Below are positions 1 through 8,811 of a DNA stretch of 64,000 bases, in pieces. The notes under the pieces were generated by a model. The model searched no databases. It saw only the letters and a list, made by a program, of their open reading frames with translations, and had not been told where the DNA came from. Source of the DNA: G963677915 sp963677915 (GTDB taxonomy: Bacteria; Bacillota; Clostridia; Lachnospirales; Vallitaleaceae); the NCBI GenBank assembly GCA_963677915.2, contig CAXXGE010000033.1, forward strand, positions 38,007 through 102,006, in the 5' to 3' direction. Position 1 is the first letter of the stretch. Each line of letters begins with the position of its first letter. The translations under genes and the position numbers were made by a program.

Positions 1-212
1 ACGATATCCTCGCCGTACGCAATTCCGAGGGTAGAGCCGCTGTCCCAGCAGCAGAAAATGGTGCCAATATCATCGATGAAATCTACAGTACCTAAGTCAC
101 CTGCTTTCAGATTGGAGTAAGGATCATTCATGCTTACAAGTTCCACACGACATCCCTTTGGATATTGCTTGCGCAACCGGATGATGGTATCTCTTGAGGG
201 AAATCTATTCAT
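1..212 (-). CDS. DUF4314 domain protein (partial, runs off the window)
   Basis: The minus strand opens with ATG at 212-210 and stays open to the window edge. The translation includes RLRKQYPKGCRVELVSMND and a G-T-V-x-x-I-D-D-I-G-T-I segment ending in a W-D-S-G-S-T-L-G motif, the pattern of the small DUF4314 family found in Firmicutes prophages and conjugative elements. The start overlaps the stop of the upstream gene by 8 bases, which indicates translational coupling. The function of the family is unknown. The true C-terminus lies outside the window. Confidence 0.75.
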   Translation of the reverse strand, partial: MNRFPSRDTIIRLRKQYPKGCRVELVSMNDPYSNLKAGDLGTVDFIDDIGTIFCCWDSGSTLGIAYGEDI

Positions 213-1026
213 CTTGCACCTCTTTGCCTATATCGGTGTTCTCGGGCCGTCCGTTTTTGAATGCTGTGTTACCAGTTAAGTTACGGAGTAGGATTTTTCG
301 AGCCAGTTTGTAGTCGTTTCCGACGAAACCGATTCGAATAAGAAATACCCGGAAGGTAAATTTTTCATTGTCGACCGGCTTTTCTGTGGCCGTTACACGT
401 TTCTGAGTTTTTGCTGCAGTGCAGAGGGCGTTTATGAAGCTGGTATAAGCGGCAATCTCTTCACTCTCTAAAGGTAGGCAGAACCAGGGAAATCTTAATG
501 TAGTTTCAGTCTGTTCGAACTCGATGAATTCTGCACCAATGGATTTTTTGATGAGGCTGGCTTTGCTGGCAATTAGTTTTCTTAAGTTGTAGAGGTTGTC
601 CTCGTTAAATCCGTCTAGTGGAACCTCAATGACTAATCGGTCATTCTCTTGTATGTCATTTGCTTGCATGCCATCTTCGCCAATTGGATCACGGCGTTGT
701 TTGCCAAGACCGAGTTCTTCTTCCCGGGTTAAAGCCAACTCCTCAAAGCTTTCAATTTCACCAATAACACTGTGGGATTCTTCCTTGGTCAATGGTGCAT
801 CGAATTCAAGATACTTTGCTACAAAGTCATGTAAGCCTTGAAGGTCTGCCACCAGGTTGGGATTGTCCTTGCCGGTAAGGGTGCCGTTCTTATCAATGGT
901 GTAGTCTCCAACCTGGTAGGCGAAGGTAGGAGCCCCGAGGTACTTTGCAGGTGTGTTTAGTTCCATTGTGATTGCACTAACCAGTGATTTGCGTTCGTCG
1001 CCTTTTACTCTGTAAATAATTTTCAT
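205..1026 (-). CDS. Phage-associated 'virulence-related' family protein
   Basis: This 273-residue protein opens MKIIYRVKGDERKSLV and carries a K-Y-L-G-A-P-T-F-A-Y-Q-V-G segment near residues 28-40. I recognise this pattern from a family often labelled virulence-related protein in Clostridia and Bacilli prophages. No catalytic motif, signal peptide or membrane segment is visible. It is cytosolic by prediction and acidic in the middle. It is the second-last gene visible in the minus-strand phage operon, downstream of the ParB-methyltransferase and overlapping the DUF4314 gene. The label is historical and does not establish a role in virulence; function is unknown. Confidence 0.6.
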   Translation of the reverse strand: MKIIYRVKGDERKSLVSAITMELNTPAKYLGAPTFAYQVGDYTIDKNGTLTGKDNPNLVADLQGLHDFVAKYLEFDAPLTKEESHSVIGEIESFEELALTREEELGLGKQRRDPIGEDGMQANDIQENDRLVIEVPLDGFNEDNLYNLRKLIASKASLIKKSIGAEFIEFEQTETTLRFPWFCLPLESEEIAAYTSFINALCTAAKTQKRVTATEKPVDNEKFTFRVFLIRIGFVGNDYKLARKILLRNLTGNTAFKNGRPENTDIGKEVQDE

Positions 1027-1034
1027 TTTTCATA

Positions 1035-1134
1035 CCGCCTTTCTAATGGGTTAGTACATTAATCACTCTGAACGCCTCATATAGCAAGTCAATTCAGAGG
1101 TTATCTGTGAAAGATTAATGGACTTTCAAGGCGG
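1035..1134. repeat. Nested inverted repeats in the gap before the virulence-related gene
   Basis: Three nested arms are seen: CCGCCTT (1035-1041) with AAGGCGG (1128-1134), ATTAATC (1058-1064) with GATTAAT (1113-1119), and CTCTGA (1066-1071) with TCAGAG (1094-1099). As minus-strand RNA this would fold into one long interrupted stem filling nearly the whole gap between the methyltransferase and the next gene. It could be a leader, a processing site or a terminator/antiterminator. No U-run follows the outer stem, so a simple terminator is unlikely. Confidence 0.5.
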
Positions 1135-1136
1135 AA

Positions 1137-2402
1137 CTATTCTTCAGAAGCGGCTGTTTCTTCATCGGTTGCAGCATCAGGTAAATCCCTAAACGCATAC
1201 TGTATTCCATCCCGTACAAGAAATACCTTTTGATCTGAACCAACCTGCTCGATGTAACGTTTCACAATAACATCACAGAACTTCTCATCCAGCTCAACGG
1301 TGAAGCAGGTCCGATCCGTTTGTTCTGATGCAATCAGAGTTGATCCGCTACCGCCAAAAGGATCCAGAACAATGCATCCGGTTAAGGAACTATTGATAAT
1401 GGGATAAGCGATAAGGGGAACCGGCTTCATAGTCGGATGGTCGCCATTTTTTCGTGGCTTTTCAAATTCCCAGATGGTGGTTTGCTTTCGATCAGCATAC
1501 CAGGCATGTTTACCGGACTTTTTCCAGCCGAATAGAATTGGCTCATGCTGCCATTGGTAGGGGGAACGCCCTAATACAAGTGACTGCTTCTTCCAAATAC
1601 AGGTTCCGGATAGGTAGAAGCCTGCATCGGAAAAGGATCTACGGAAATTGAGTCCTTCCGTATCAGCGTGGAAGACATAGATGCTGGCGTCTTTGGCCAT
1701 CGCTTTTTCTGTCAGAGAAAAGGCGTCATACAGAAACTGGTAGAACTTGTCGTCAGCCATATTGTCATTCTTAATTTTTCCGGCGCCACCTTCGTAATTG
1801 ACATTGTAAGGCGGATCGGTGACCGTGAGGTTGGCTTGCTTACCATCCATGAGCAGTTCAAAGGTTTCGGATTTGGTACTGTCACCACAAACGAGACGAT
1901 GGTTGCCTAGCAGCCATAGATCACCAAATTTTGTTACAGCAGTTTTCTGAAGTTCTGCCTCGACATCAAAGTCATCGTCTTTGACATCATCCAAGTTACC
2001 CATTAGCTTATTCAACTCAGTCTCGTCAAAGCCGAGAAGAGAGAGGTCAAAATCAGCGCCTTGGAGATCAGCCAGTTCAACAGAAAGCATCTCGGCATCC
2101 CAACCTGCATTCAGAGCAAGTCTGTTGTCAGCAAGGATGTAAGCACGTTTCTGTGCTTCTGAAAGATGCTCTACAAATACACAAGGAACATCGGTAATGC
2201 CTTCTTCCTTGGCAGCTAGAATTCGACCATGGCCAGCGATGATGTTCAGATCCTTATCAACGATAACCGGATTCACAAAGCCAAATTCTCTAAGGGAGGA
2301 ACGGAGCTGAAGAATCTGTTCCTTGCTATGGGTCCTGGCATTTCTGGCATAGGGAATCAGCTGGTCAATATTTACCTTTTCAAAGCGTTCAGTGGTGATC
2401 AT
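1137..2402 (-). CDS. ParB-domain DNA modification methyltransferase
   Basis: The 421-residue protein has an N-terminal ParB-like domain (about residues 10-110, with the signature A-G-H-G-R-I-L-A-A) and a C-terminal DNA methyltransferase domain. The catalytic motif DPPYNV lies near residue 197 and the SAM-binding motif DPFGGSGST near 350. This order (catalytic before FxGxG) is the beta arrangement of N6-adenine/N4-cytosine methylases. The ParB-MTase fusion is common next to terminase genes in Firmicutes phages, where it probably protects phage DNA from host restriction. It starts 6 bases after the P27 terminase gene in the same operon. The modified base and target site cannot be read from sequence. 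Confidence 0.93.
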   Translation of the reverse strand: MITTERFEKVNIDQLIPYARNARTHSKEQILQLRSSLREFGFVNPVIVDKDLNIIAGHGRILAAKEEGITDVPCVFVEHLSEAQKRAYILADNRLALNAGWDAEMLSVELADLQGADFDLSLLGFDETELNKLMGNLDDVKDDDFDVEAELQKTAVTKFGDLWLLGNHRLVCGDSTKSETFELLMDGKQANLTVTDPPYNVNYEGGAGKIKNDNMADDKFYQFLYDAFSLTEKAMAKDASIYVFHADTEGLNFRRSFSDAGFYLSGTCIWKKQSLVLGRSPYQWQHEPILFGWKKSGKHAWYADRKQTTIWEFEKPRKNGDHPTMKPVPLIAYPIINSSLTGCIVLDPFGGSGSTLIASEQTDRTCFTVELDEKFCDVIVKRYIEQVGSDQKVFLVRDGIQYAFRDLPDAATDEETAASEE

Positions 2403-2408
2403 ATATTC

Positions 2409-2987
2409 TTATCTTCCTTTCCTGCCAGACAGTAAGGCTTCCATGATATCGTCCTGAGGATTACTTACAAAGGCGGTGGTACTGTTCTGCTTAACGATAT
2501 CAAAGATCTCGTACCAGAGCAGGTTTGCTTGCTTCTGAAACGACTGGCTCATTTGAACAAAGGGACTGGTGATGGCTCCGCCGGTTGTAGGGTGTTTTCC
2601 TAGAAGACCATAAATGCTGATGGCCTCCTCACACTGGACGTAGCGTGTGAAGGCTTGAGCATAGGCTTCAATAAGTCTTGGGTTTACAAACTTTTCACAG
2701 CCGCGATCTCTGAGCCATTTCCAAGTTTCGATATATAGAGCACCCGCACATAGTGGCTTACCATCCTTTTGCCTTGAACTCAGATAATCGCTGGGTGAGG
2801 GCATGTCTTCACCATCAAGGTCAGCTGCGTCATCCAGATCCTCTATGTCCAATAAGGACTCAGGCTGCAGATCGGGAATTTCAAGTACCTTAGCCGCCTT
2901 TCCCTTTGCAATCTTATCAACTAATGCCTGAGGTTTATCGCCGGCGCGCACGCGTCTGCCACCTCTGTTTGTTCCGTCTTTTGCCAT
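2409..2987 (-). CDS. Phage terminase small subunit, P27 family
   Basis: The 192-residue product begins with a basic G-R-R-x-R-x-G tract, then an acidic linker, then a conserved segment with Y-I-E-T-W-K-W-L-R-D-R-G and Y-A-Q-A-F-T-R-Y, as in P27-type small terminases. These proteins recognise the packaging site and hand DNA to the large terminase, which should lie beyond the left edge of the window. The start ATG at 2987 is preceded by AGGAGGTGA. Position after the HNH nuclease and before the ParB-methyltransferase is the usual order for this phage family. Confidence 0.85.
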   Translation of the reverse strand: MAKDGTNRGGRRVRAGDKPQALVDKIAKGKAAKVLEIPDLQPESLLDIEDLDDAADLDGEDMPSPSDYLSSRQKDGKPLCAGALYIETWKWLRDRGCEKFVNPRLIEAYAQAFTRYVQCEEAISIYGLLGKHPTTGGAITSPFVQMSQSFQKQANLLWYEIFDIVKQNSTTAFVSNPQDDIMEALLSGRKGR

Positions 2988-3114
2988 GCGCCGTTCACCT
3001 CCTTTGGCAGCAAGGGGTTAATCCCCTGTTTGAACTGCAATTTTTGTGCGCGTGACCCCCCGCCCGTTCCACGGTGAGAAGGGTACAGAGATTTAGACCG
3101 CCCCCATGGGGTAG

Positions 3115-3486
3115 CTAACGTCGCCAACGACCACCTTCTCGAGCTGTTATCTCAGAGTGGCATGGTGTACATAGTGACATCAGGTTTTCAAAGTCATTGG
3201 TACCACCCTGAGATAGAGGTTTGATGTGATGAACCTCGGCTGCTGGTGTGAGCTTGCCGTTCTTCTGGCATTGCTCACAAAGAGGGTGTTGGGTAATATA
3301 ACGATCTCTGATCCGTTTCCATGCTCTGCCGTATCGCTTCTTGACAGCTGGGTCACGGTCGTATTTTTCATAACGTTTAGACTCTTGTTTTGTATGCTCC
3401 TCACAGAATCGGCTGTCAGTTAGGTTTGGACAGCCAGGGTGTGAGCACGGTCTTTTGGGTTTATAGGGTATTGGAAACACCTCCAA
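3115..3486 (-). CDS. Phage HNH endonuclease
   Basis: The protein carries two N-terminal cysteine pairs (C-S-H-P-G-C and an F-C-E-E-H segment) and a classical HNH core near the C-terminus: C-E-Q-C, then A-E-V-H-H-I-K-P-L, then N-L-M-S-L-C-x-x-C-H. HNH nucleases beside small terminases assist DNA packaging in several phages. Start choice is problematic. The family normally begins M-P-Y-K-P-K-R-P-C, and here GGAGGTG sits correctly before that point, but the codon is ATA (3471-3469) rather than ATG. A TTG at 3486 and a GTG at 3480 are in-frame alternatives but lie at or inside the GGAGG tract. The gene sits directly behind a terminator-like hairpin. Confidence 0.85.
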   Translation of the reverse strand: MEVFPIPYKPKRPCSHPGCPNLTDSRFCEEHTKQESKRYEKYDRDPAVKKRYGRAWKRIRDRYITQHPLCEQCQKNGKLTPAAEVHHIKPLSQGGTNDFENLMSLCTPCHSEITAREGGRWRR

Positions 3487-3495
3487 AACTGCATG

Positions 3496-3529
3496 AAAAA
3501 AGCCTCCACAGGTTCTCCTGCAAAGGCTT
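3496..3529 (-). terminator. Rho-independent terminator between DUF1492-like gene and HNH gene
   Basis: On the minus strand AAGCCT-(TTG)-CAGG-AGAA-CCTG-(TGG)-AGGCTT is followed by a run of T. This is a compact GC-rich stem with a tetraloop and a U-tract, typical of intrinsic termination. It would end the early transcription unit before the packaging genes, or act as a site controlled by antitermination. Confidence 0.75.
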
Positions 3530-3592
3530 AAGCAATTCTTATTCTTCTATGTTACTACTATAACACACTCTTAACGGACATATCGGACATAT

Positions 3593-3988
3593 TCAAATTT
3601 TCTGCAAAAACCTGTCATGGGCTTTACGAACACTGTCTTCGGTTGCGTATGAACTAATGCTTGCTGCGATTTGTTCCCAACATAAACCGTTGACGTAGCG
3701 TAATGACAATATCATTCTCATTTTACTGTCTGTGACACTTTCGATATAACGGTTTAGCCTATTGAGTTCGTAGAAACATTTTTTTAGGTTCAGATCCAGC
3801 AGACATTTTAGATCTGCCAGCTCAGCGGCATATTTTCCAACTTTGTCTCCAATCTCATGAACCATTGGCATTCCGGTGATTCTAGAAGTACATCCGGTAG
3901 CTAAGCCTTCAAGTTCAGAGATTCGTCGTTGAATTTCTTCGATTTCTCGATTGAGGTAATACAGTTGTGATAGCTCTTTTTTAGTCAT
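3593..3988 (-). CDS. DUF1492-like phage transcriptional regulator (sigma-factor-like)
   Basis: The protein has an N-terminal coiled-coil (Y-L-N-R-E-I-E-E-I-Q-R-R-I) followed by a C-terminal helix-turn-helix (L-R-Y-V-N-G-L-C-W-E-Q-I-A, then S-V-R-K-A-H). This matches phage regulators of the DUF1492/ArpU type with a sigma-70 region 4-like fold. They usually activate late genes, which fits the location before the terminator, HNH and terminase genes. The start is ATG at 3988, preceded by GGAGGTGATACCA; a TTG at 4003 is in frame but lies within the RBS. The start overlaps the end of the SNF2 gene by 8 bases. Confidence 0.75.
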   Translation of the reverse strand: MTKKELSQLYYLNREIEEIQRRISELEGLATGCTSRITGMPMVHEIGDKVGKYAAELADLKCLLDLNLKKCFYELNRLNRYIESVTDSKMRMILSLRYVNGLCWEQIAASISSYATEDSVRKAHDRFLQKI

Positions 3989-5362
3989 TGGTATCACCTC
4001 CAAGATTAGCTTTCACTGCATTGATTAATGCGGCTTGAGTATTGTTTTTCTCTCTTAGGGCTTTCAGTATCTGCTCATCAATAGTTCCCATAGCAACGAT
4101 ATGTTGAATAACAACAGTTTTATCGGTTTGCCCTTGTCGCCATAATCTGGCATTGGTTTGCTGATATAGCTCCAAGCTCCAAGTGAGACCAAACCAGATA
4201 AGTGTAGAGCCTCCAGATTGAAGGTTAAGACCATGACCAGCAGAAGAGGGATGAATCAATGCGACAGGTAGTTCACCAGCATTCCATTTTTTGATGCTGT
4301 CAGAAGTATCCAGCTGGGCAAATTGGACTTTTAGGTGCTGGAGGCGACTTGAAATTCTCTCAAGATCGTGACGGAACCAGTAGGCTATTAGGACAGGCTT
4401 ACCATTTGCAGCTTCGATAAGATCTTCTAAAGCATCAAGTTTTCGATCGTGAATGAGGAGGGCCTCACTTGTGTCAGTATAAGCGGCACCATTTGCCATC
4501 TGACAAAGCTTTCCGGATAAAGCAGCAGCATTGGCTGCCGTGACATCGCCACTTGGTAGCTGGATTACCAGATCTCGTTTCAATTCTTCATAAGTCTTCC
4601 GCTCGGTACTAGATAACCAAACAGGATATTCAGAATTGATCAGCTCAGGCATTTTCAGATGATCCGTTGATTTCATGGAAATGGTGATGTCAGAGATTCT
4701 CTTATAAATCGCTTCTTCAGCGTTTGGGAGAGGCTTGTAGCTGAAGATGATCTGACCATTTCTTTTGTCAGGTGAGAAGTAGTCATTTCGATACTGGCCA
4801 ATGAATCTTCCCAGCCGTTTGCCCATATCCAGCAGCCTGAATTCAGCCCACAAATCCATGAGTCCATTACCGGTAGGTGTTCCGGTCAGTCCAACAATGC
4901 GTTTTGCTTTTGGGCGGACTTTCATTAAAGCTTTGAAGCGTTTTGATTGATGATTCTTGAATGAGGATAGCTCATCGATGATTACCATATCAAAGTCGAA
5001 GGGCAGACCGCTTTTTTCTATGAGCCATTGTACGTTCTCGCGGTTGATGATATAAAGGTCTGCCGATCGCAACATTGCACTCTTTCTTTCAGCTTCATTG
5101 CCAACAGCCACTGAAGTGATAAGGCCACTAAGATGATCCCATTTTTCAAGCTCTGCAGGCCAAGTGTCACGGGCGACTCGAAGAGGCGCAATGATCAATA
5201 TTTTGTGTACCTCAAAGCTATCAAACAGCAAGTCATTAAGGGCAGTTAGCGTCAATACTGTTTTTCCTAACCTAAGCCCATATCAAGGAATACAGCTGCT
5301 ATCGGATTGTTTTCAATGTAGCTTGTTGCATATCGCTGGTAATCGTGTGGTATGAACTTCAT
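3981..5362 (-). pseudogene. Phage SNF2-family DEAD-like helicase, frameshifted at Walker A
   Basis: From ATG at 5362 the reading gives M-K-F-I-P-H-D-Y-Q-R-Y-A and then F-L-D-M-G-L-G. At that point CCTAA is tandemly duplicated on the plus strand (5266-5270 and 5271-5275). Removing one copy restores G-L-G-K-T-V-L-T-L-T-A, so the 5-base duplication falls inside the Walker A codons. The downstream frame (5255-3981) holds the rest of a SNF2 helicase: V-I-I-D-E-L-S-S-F (DExx-like), L-T-G-T-P-T-G, and the C-terminal R-L-W-R-Q-G-Q motif VI. Phages of this type encode the protein beside VRR-NUC; the two genes overlap by ATGA. Unless translation reinitiates, the product lacks its ATP-binding loop and is inactive. 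Confidence 0.88.
5266..5275. repeat. 5-bp tandem duplication (CCTAA) causing the SNF2 frameshift
   Basis: Two adjacent CCTAA units lie exactly at the Walker A loop of the SNF2 gene. One unit gives an open frame through G-L-G-K-T; two units give a TAG stop after G-L-G. A clean 5-base duplication is typical of replication slippage and is not the usual homopolymer sequencing error. Confidence 0.85.
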
Positions 5363-5646
5363 TCGGCATCACCTCCAATCTCAGATAGGATGTTGTCAAT
5401 TTCATGAATAGAGTCCAGTACATAAACTTTGAAGCCGAGTCGTCGAAGCAATCGATGTCTTGCAAGTTGTATTGGACGAGGCTTTTTACCCGGGGCTTTT
5501 ACTTCTACAAAAGTAATCTTACCGTTTGGAAGAAGAATGATTCTGTCGGGCATTCCATCAAAGCCAGGGCTGATAAGCTTTGGCGCAATGCCGCCCATAC
5601 TTTTTACGGCTTCCACCAGTTTGTTTTCTATTGTTTTTTCACGCAT
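5359..5646 (-). CDS. VRR-NUC domain nuclease
   Basis: The 95-residue single-domain protein shows the VRR-NUC layout: E-x-x-L near the N-terminus, P-G-F-D-G-M-P-D-R-I-I-L, the catalytic E-V-K-A-P-G-K, and Q-x-x-x-x-x-L-x-x-L-G-F-K-V-Y-V-L-D. This PD-(D/E)XK-type fold cleaves branched DNA in related proteins. In this phage family it is paired with the SNF2 helicase that follows, overlapping by ATGA, so the two probably acted together in replication or recombination. Length is normal for the phage form. Confidence 0.9.
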   Translation of the reverse strand: MREKTIENKLVEAVKSMGGIAPKLISPGFDGMPDRIILLPNGKITFVEVKAPGKKPRPIQLARHRLLRRLGFKVYVLDSIHEIDNILSEIGGDAE

Positions 5647-5751
5647 GATTTCACCTCACTATGGACAAATGGACCAAAAAGGACGCTTTTTCCTATACAC
5701 GCGCGCATACACATATACGCGCCCAGGAATTGCTTTTTATTAGTGTTTTAT

Positions 5752-5818
5752 AATCCCTATCTTGAAAAGCTTGTCCACTTGTCCTAATGAACGAATGAAG
5801 CATTGAAAAATAGGGATT
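5752..5818. repeat. Inverted repeat in the VapE to VRR-NUC gap
   Basis: The arms AATCCCTAT (5752-5760) and ATAGGGATT (5810-5818) enclose about 50 bases. The rest of the roughly 205-base gap has an alternating cgcgcg/tatacgcgc tract near 5700-5723 and no supported gene. The stem could form in the mRNA between VapE and VRR-NUC; its role is unknown. Confidence 0.4.
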
Positions 5819-5851
5819 TAAGACACTGGACACCCTCACGGGACAGCATGA

Positions 5852-8185
5852 TTAGTTGTCCAGCTTGTGCCGGACGTAAGAACGCTGGCGACCGTACAAG
5901 TTGAAGTTGGTCCTATCAGATTTAGTCCAGTTGTCCATTTTTTGCATGATGGTGGCAATCTCATAGGAATCGGATCTTTTCAATGATGCAGGGTCCTTTC
6001 CAAAGCATTCACACCAGATTTCCATGTTACATGTAATGAGCCGTTTAACAGTACCTTTGGCACCAATGTCTGTAATACCAGTTCCGTTCAAAAAGTTTCT
6101 TCGTTCATACAGGTCCATATCGTTCCAATTATCTGGGAGAAGGGTATCCAAGTATTCACGAACCAGTCCTTCGCGTTCGTCAGCTTCCATCGCATCGGAT
6201 TGCTCTTCGAGGGCTTGTGTTGCATCTTCGCCATCAAGATAGAGTTTTTCACCCTTCTTATAAAGGACTAGAGTTTCAGCCCATATTTGTTGGATTTCAT
6301 ATTTTGTAATTTGCCAAGCCTTCTTTGTGGAGCTGCCCGATACTTTGATTGGCCAGAAGCGGCGGTTCCCTGTAATATCTCGAAGGAATCCGGATTCTGC
6401 ATTGGTAGAGCCAACAATGATGCACTGCCTTGGATGGCTTTCGACGGTAACGCCATAGCTGGCGCGGTACTTGTCATCTACCCGGCTGATGAAGGACTTG
6501 ACCGTTTCAACGTCGGCCTTGCGCATACCGGCCAGCTCACCAAGCTCTAGGATCCAGTAGCCTTGCAGCTTTTCAGGACCGGCTTTGTCCTTCATATCTG
6601 TCAGGGTTAGACTGTCAGAGAACCATTCACCTGCCAGCTTGGCATAGAAGGTTGATTTTCCGATACCTTGAGGACCATTTAATATGGGTACACTGTCAAA
6701 CTTGGTTCCAGGCGTATAGATGCGGGCTACGGCTGCCACCATAGACTTCCTGCTGACGGCTTTGGTGTATGACGTATCAGGTGAACCGAAGTAATCAATG
6801 AAGAGGGCTTCTACCCGAGGGATACCATCCCAATCCGGAAGGCTATCCAAGTATTCCTTAATTGGGTGATAGGCTCTTTCCGAGGCAACAGCTAGAACGG
6901 CGTCTTTGGTTTTGGTAGGGGAGTACACACCGTATTGTTTAGAAAGATAGACCTTAAGGGAAGCAATGTCCGAGTCATTCCATCCACCTTTTAGCTGTTC
7001 CCATGGTAGGCCGCCTTTGGCATCAATACCGTCACGATGGCAGTTGAAAGCAATGTTCTTCAGCTCATCATCATGTCTTAAAATGATGACGAGGTTGTCT
7101 AGGGTATCCATTATTTTGCCGCGGCGGTCCAGCTCCAATGCTTTCTGCCAGTCGTCATAAGCTCCAAAGTCGGTATTGGCCTGTTCCATTCGTTCTGAAG
7201 CAAGCTGAGTCTTAACAGCATCATCCTGCAGAGCGAGATCGGTCATATCCTTGAAGGATTGTTTTTCATCGTCATCTCCAAATAAATGGACACGAACGAG
7301 GTCAAAGGCGTTGAGTTCTTTTCCGCTAGCAGGATCTGTAGCATGATGACTATAAGCAAACTTATCATCATAGATCACAACGCCGGCACTGCTGTCAGCA
7401 GGAACATAATCATAGCGACCTTCAATGACAGATGGCTCATAAATATCAGCAAGGTACCGATCAATGGCAGCCTGAATGGAATAGGTTCTACAAAAGGCGC
7501 CAACAACACCTAATTTGGTAAGAGGATCCTCCTGAGGTTTGATACTGCTTCTTCGAACACTACTTTCTCTACATGAGGTGGGGAGAAGAGAGCAATCCTT
7601 CCAGTTCGGATGCGCCGCAAGATAGACATCTGGGTCTAGCCAAGCTCCATCGATACGCTTGAAGATGTACTCACCATTAGATGGTGTCGTGGGCCAGTAC
7701 ATTAATTGATGAGGACGATAGGAACACTCATCAAATTGGTCGATATTCCACTCAGCAGCAAAGTACCTTGTGATGGCTGCGTATTCATCAGGAGTGATAT
7801 CCCGTGCAAGGGGCACGATGATGCGTACCCTTGGTGATTCGGGGGTATGGCCATGTGTGGTATAAAGGCAAGCTGCATATTTGCAGCCAGCGGTGAATTT
7901 GGCGATGAAGTCAGAATCAGCATGATCAAGATCCTCAGTTAGCATGGAGCGACCAACTACATTGTCACGTTTCCTGCGATTGTCACGTAGCATGCCACCG
8001 ACAAAGCCGCCTTTATCCTTGGTTCTGTCACGTTCAGCTTTGGAAAGTTTCGGGTACTCTTCGACGGTCTCAGTAGTTCGGATAGTTGTTTCAAGTCTGG
8101 AGCAGAGTTCATCAAAGGTGATGGTTTTGTTTGACCACTTTTTCGCATAGCAGCTGTTACCATAGGCAATACTTAAGTTCCTCAT
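5852..8185 (-). CDS. VapE-family primase/superfamily 3-like helicase
   Basis: This protein of about 777 residues has a VapE (PF05272-type) ATPase in its C-terminal half: Walker A N-G-P-Q-G-I-G-K-S-T near residue 505, then I-L-E-L-G-E-L-A-G-M (Walker B-like) and the V-G-S-T-N-A-E sensor, with a D-I-T-G-N-R-R-F-W-P segment after it. The N-terminal 200 residues, with L-T-E-D-L-D-H-A-D and S-P-R-V-R-I-I-V-P-L, look like a primase/polymerase-type module. Such fusions act as the replicative primase-helicase of many Firmicutes prophages. The start ATG at 8185 has GGAGGTGGTCGG just upstream and overlaps the antirepressor stop by 4 bases. Confidence 0.9.
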   Translation of the reverse strand: MRNLSIAYGNSCYAKKWSNKTITFDELCSRLETTIRTTETVEEYPKLSKAERDRTKDKGGFVGGMLRDNRRKRDNVVGRSMLTEDLDHADSDFIAKFTAGCKYAACLYTTHGHTPESPRVRIIVPLARDITPDEYAAITRYFAAEWNIDQFDECSYRPHQLMYWPTTPSNGEYIFKRIDGAWLDPDVYLAAHPNWKDCSLLPTSCRESSVRRSSIKPQEDPLTKLGVVGAFCRTYSIQAAIDRYLADIYEPSVIEGRYDYVPADSSAGVVIYDDKFAYSHHATDPASGKELNAFDLVRVHLFGDDDEKQSFKDMTDLALQDDAVKTQLASERMEQANTDFGAYDDWQKALELDRRGKIMDTLDNLVIILRHDDELKNIAFNCHRDGIDAKGGLPWEQLKGGWNDSDIASLKVYLSKQYGVYSPTKTKDAVLAVASERAYHPIKEYLDSLPDWDGIPRVEALFIDYFGSPDTSYTKAVSRKSMVAAVARIYTPGTKFDSVPILNGPQGIGKSTFYAKLAGEWFSDSLTLTDMKDKAGPEKLQGYWILELGELAGMRKADVETVKSFISRVDDKYRASYGVTVESHPRQCIIVGSTNAESGFLRDITGNRRFWPIKVSGSSTKKAWQITKYEIQQIWAETLVLYKKGEKLYLDGEDATQALEEQSDAMEADEREGLVREYLDTLLPDNWNDMDLYERRNFLNGTGITDIGAKGTVKRLITCNMEIWCECFGKDPASLKRSDSYEIATIMQKMDNWTKSDRTNFNLYGRQRSYVRHKLDN

Positions 8186-8811
8186 CCGACCACCTCCAGA
8201 AAGTCCTCCCATGCTGTTATTGGATAGCTGTTTACTGTGCCGAATCTTTCGTCGTTGGTCTCGCAGGCTCTTATCTCAATAGCATGGGAGCGGCAGTAAG
8301 CTGAGAGTCGTTTGCCGATGGATTGGCACTCTTGAAGGGTCCAGTTTTGGTTGAAGACTTTATTGTATTTGGCTACGGTGAAATACTGGAGTGAGCTGTT
8401 CAGTGCGATTTCAAGGGTTTCGTTTTCTTCGGTCAACGCAAAAATACGACGTTCAGCTTCGATGGCACGTTGATGAGCTATCTGCAGGGCACGTTCCATA
8501 ATCTTTTCAGGGGAGTTCCATGATTCCTCAACTGTTATAAAGTATTGGCGGAATTTTTTACCCATCTCACTGCGTTGAAGCATACACAGCTCTTTGGCCA
8601 TAGCAACAGATATCTCATGGTCCAAGCTGGGGCGGCCTCCGGTACTTTCGTTCAAAAATGACCGAAAGTCTCGACCCTCAAGAAAGCCATATTCACACAT
8701 ACGAGGAAACCAATGCCTGTATTCGGTATCGACTTTCAATTTTGTGTGTAAATCACGACCGCTGACCGTTGGTGTTTCTGTTTCATAGTTAATGACAATC
8801 AATTCATTCAT
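8182..8811 (-). CDS. AntA/AntB-type phage antirepressor
   Basis: The N-terminal half contains V-S-G-R-D-L-H-T-K-L, F-P-R-M-C-E-Y-G-F and a D-H-x-I-S-x-A-M-A-K-E-L-C-M segment, the signature of AntA-type antirepressors. A coiled-coil follows (about residues 105-140) and then a unique C-terminal domain. Antirepressors bind the prophage repressor to promote induction, though in early operons they may act on host regulators. The ATG at 8811 is chosen because GGAGGTATCCAA precedes it. No matching phage repressor is found in the window. Confidence 0.82.
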   Translation of the reverse strand: MNELIVINYETETPTVSGRDLHTKLKVDTEYRHWFPRMCEYGFLEGRDFRSFLNESTGGRPSLDHEISVAMAKELCMLQRSEMGKKFRQYFITVEESWNSPEKIMERALQIAHQRAIEAERRIFALTEENETLEIALNSSLQYFTVAKYNKVFNQNWTLQECQSIGKRLSAYCRSHAIEIRACETNDERFGTVNSYPITAWEDFLEVVG

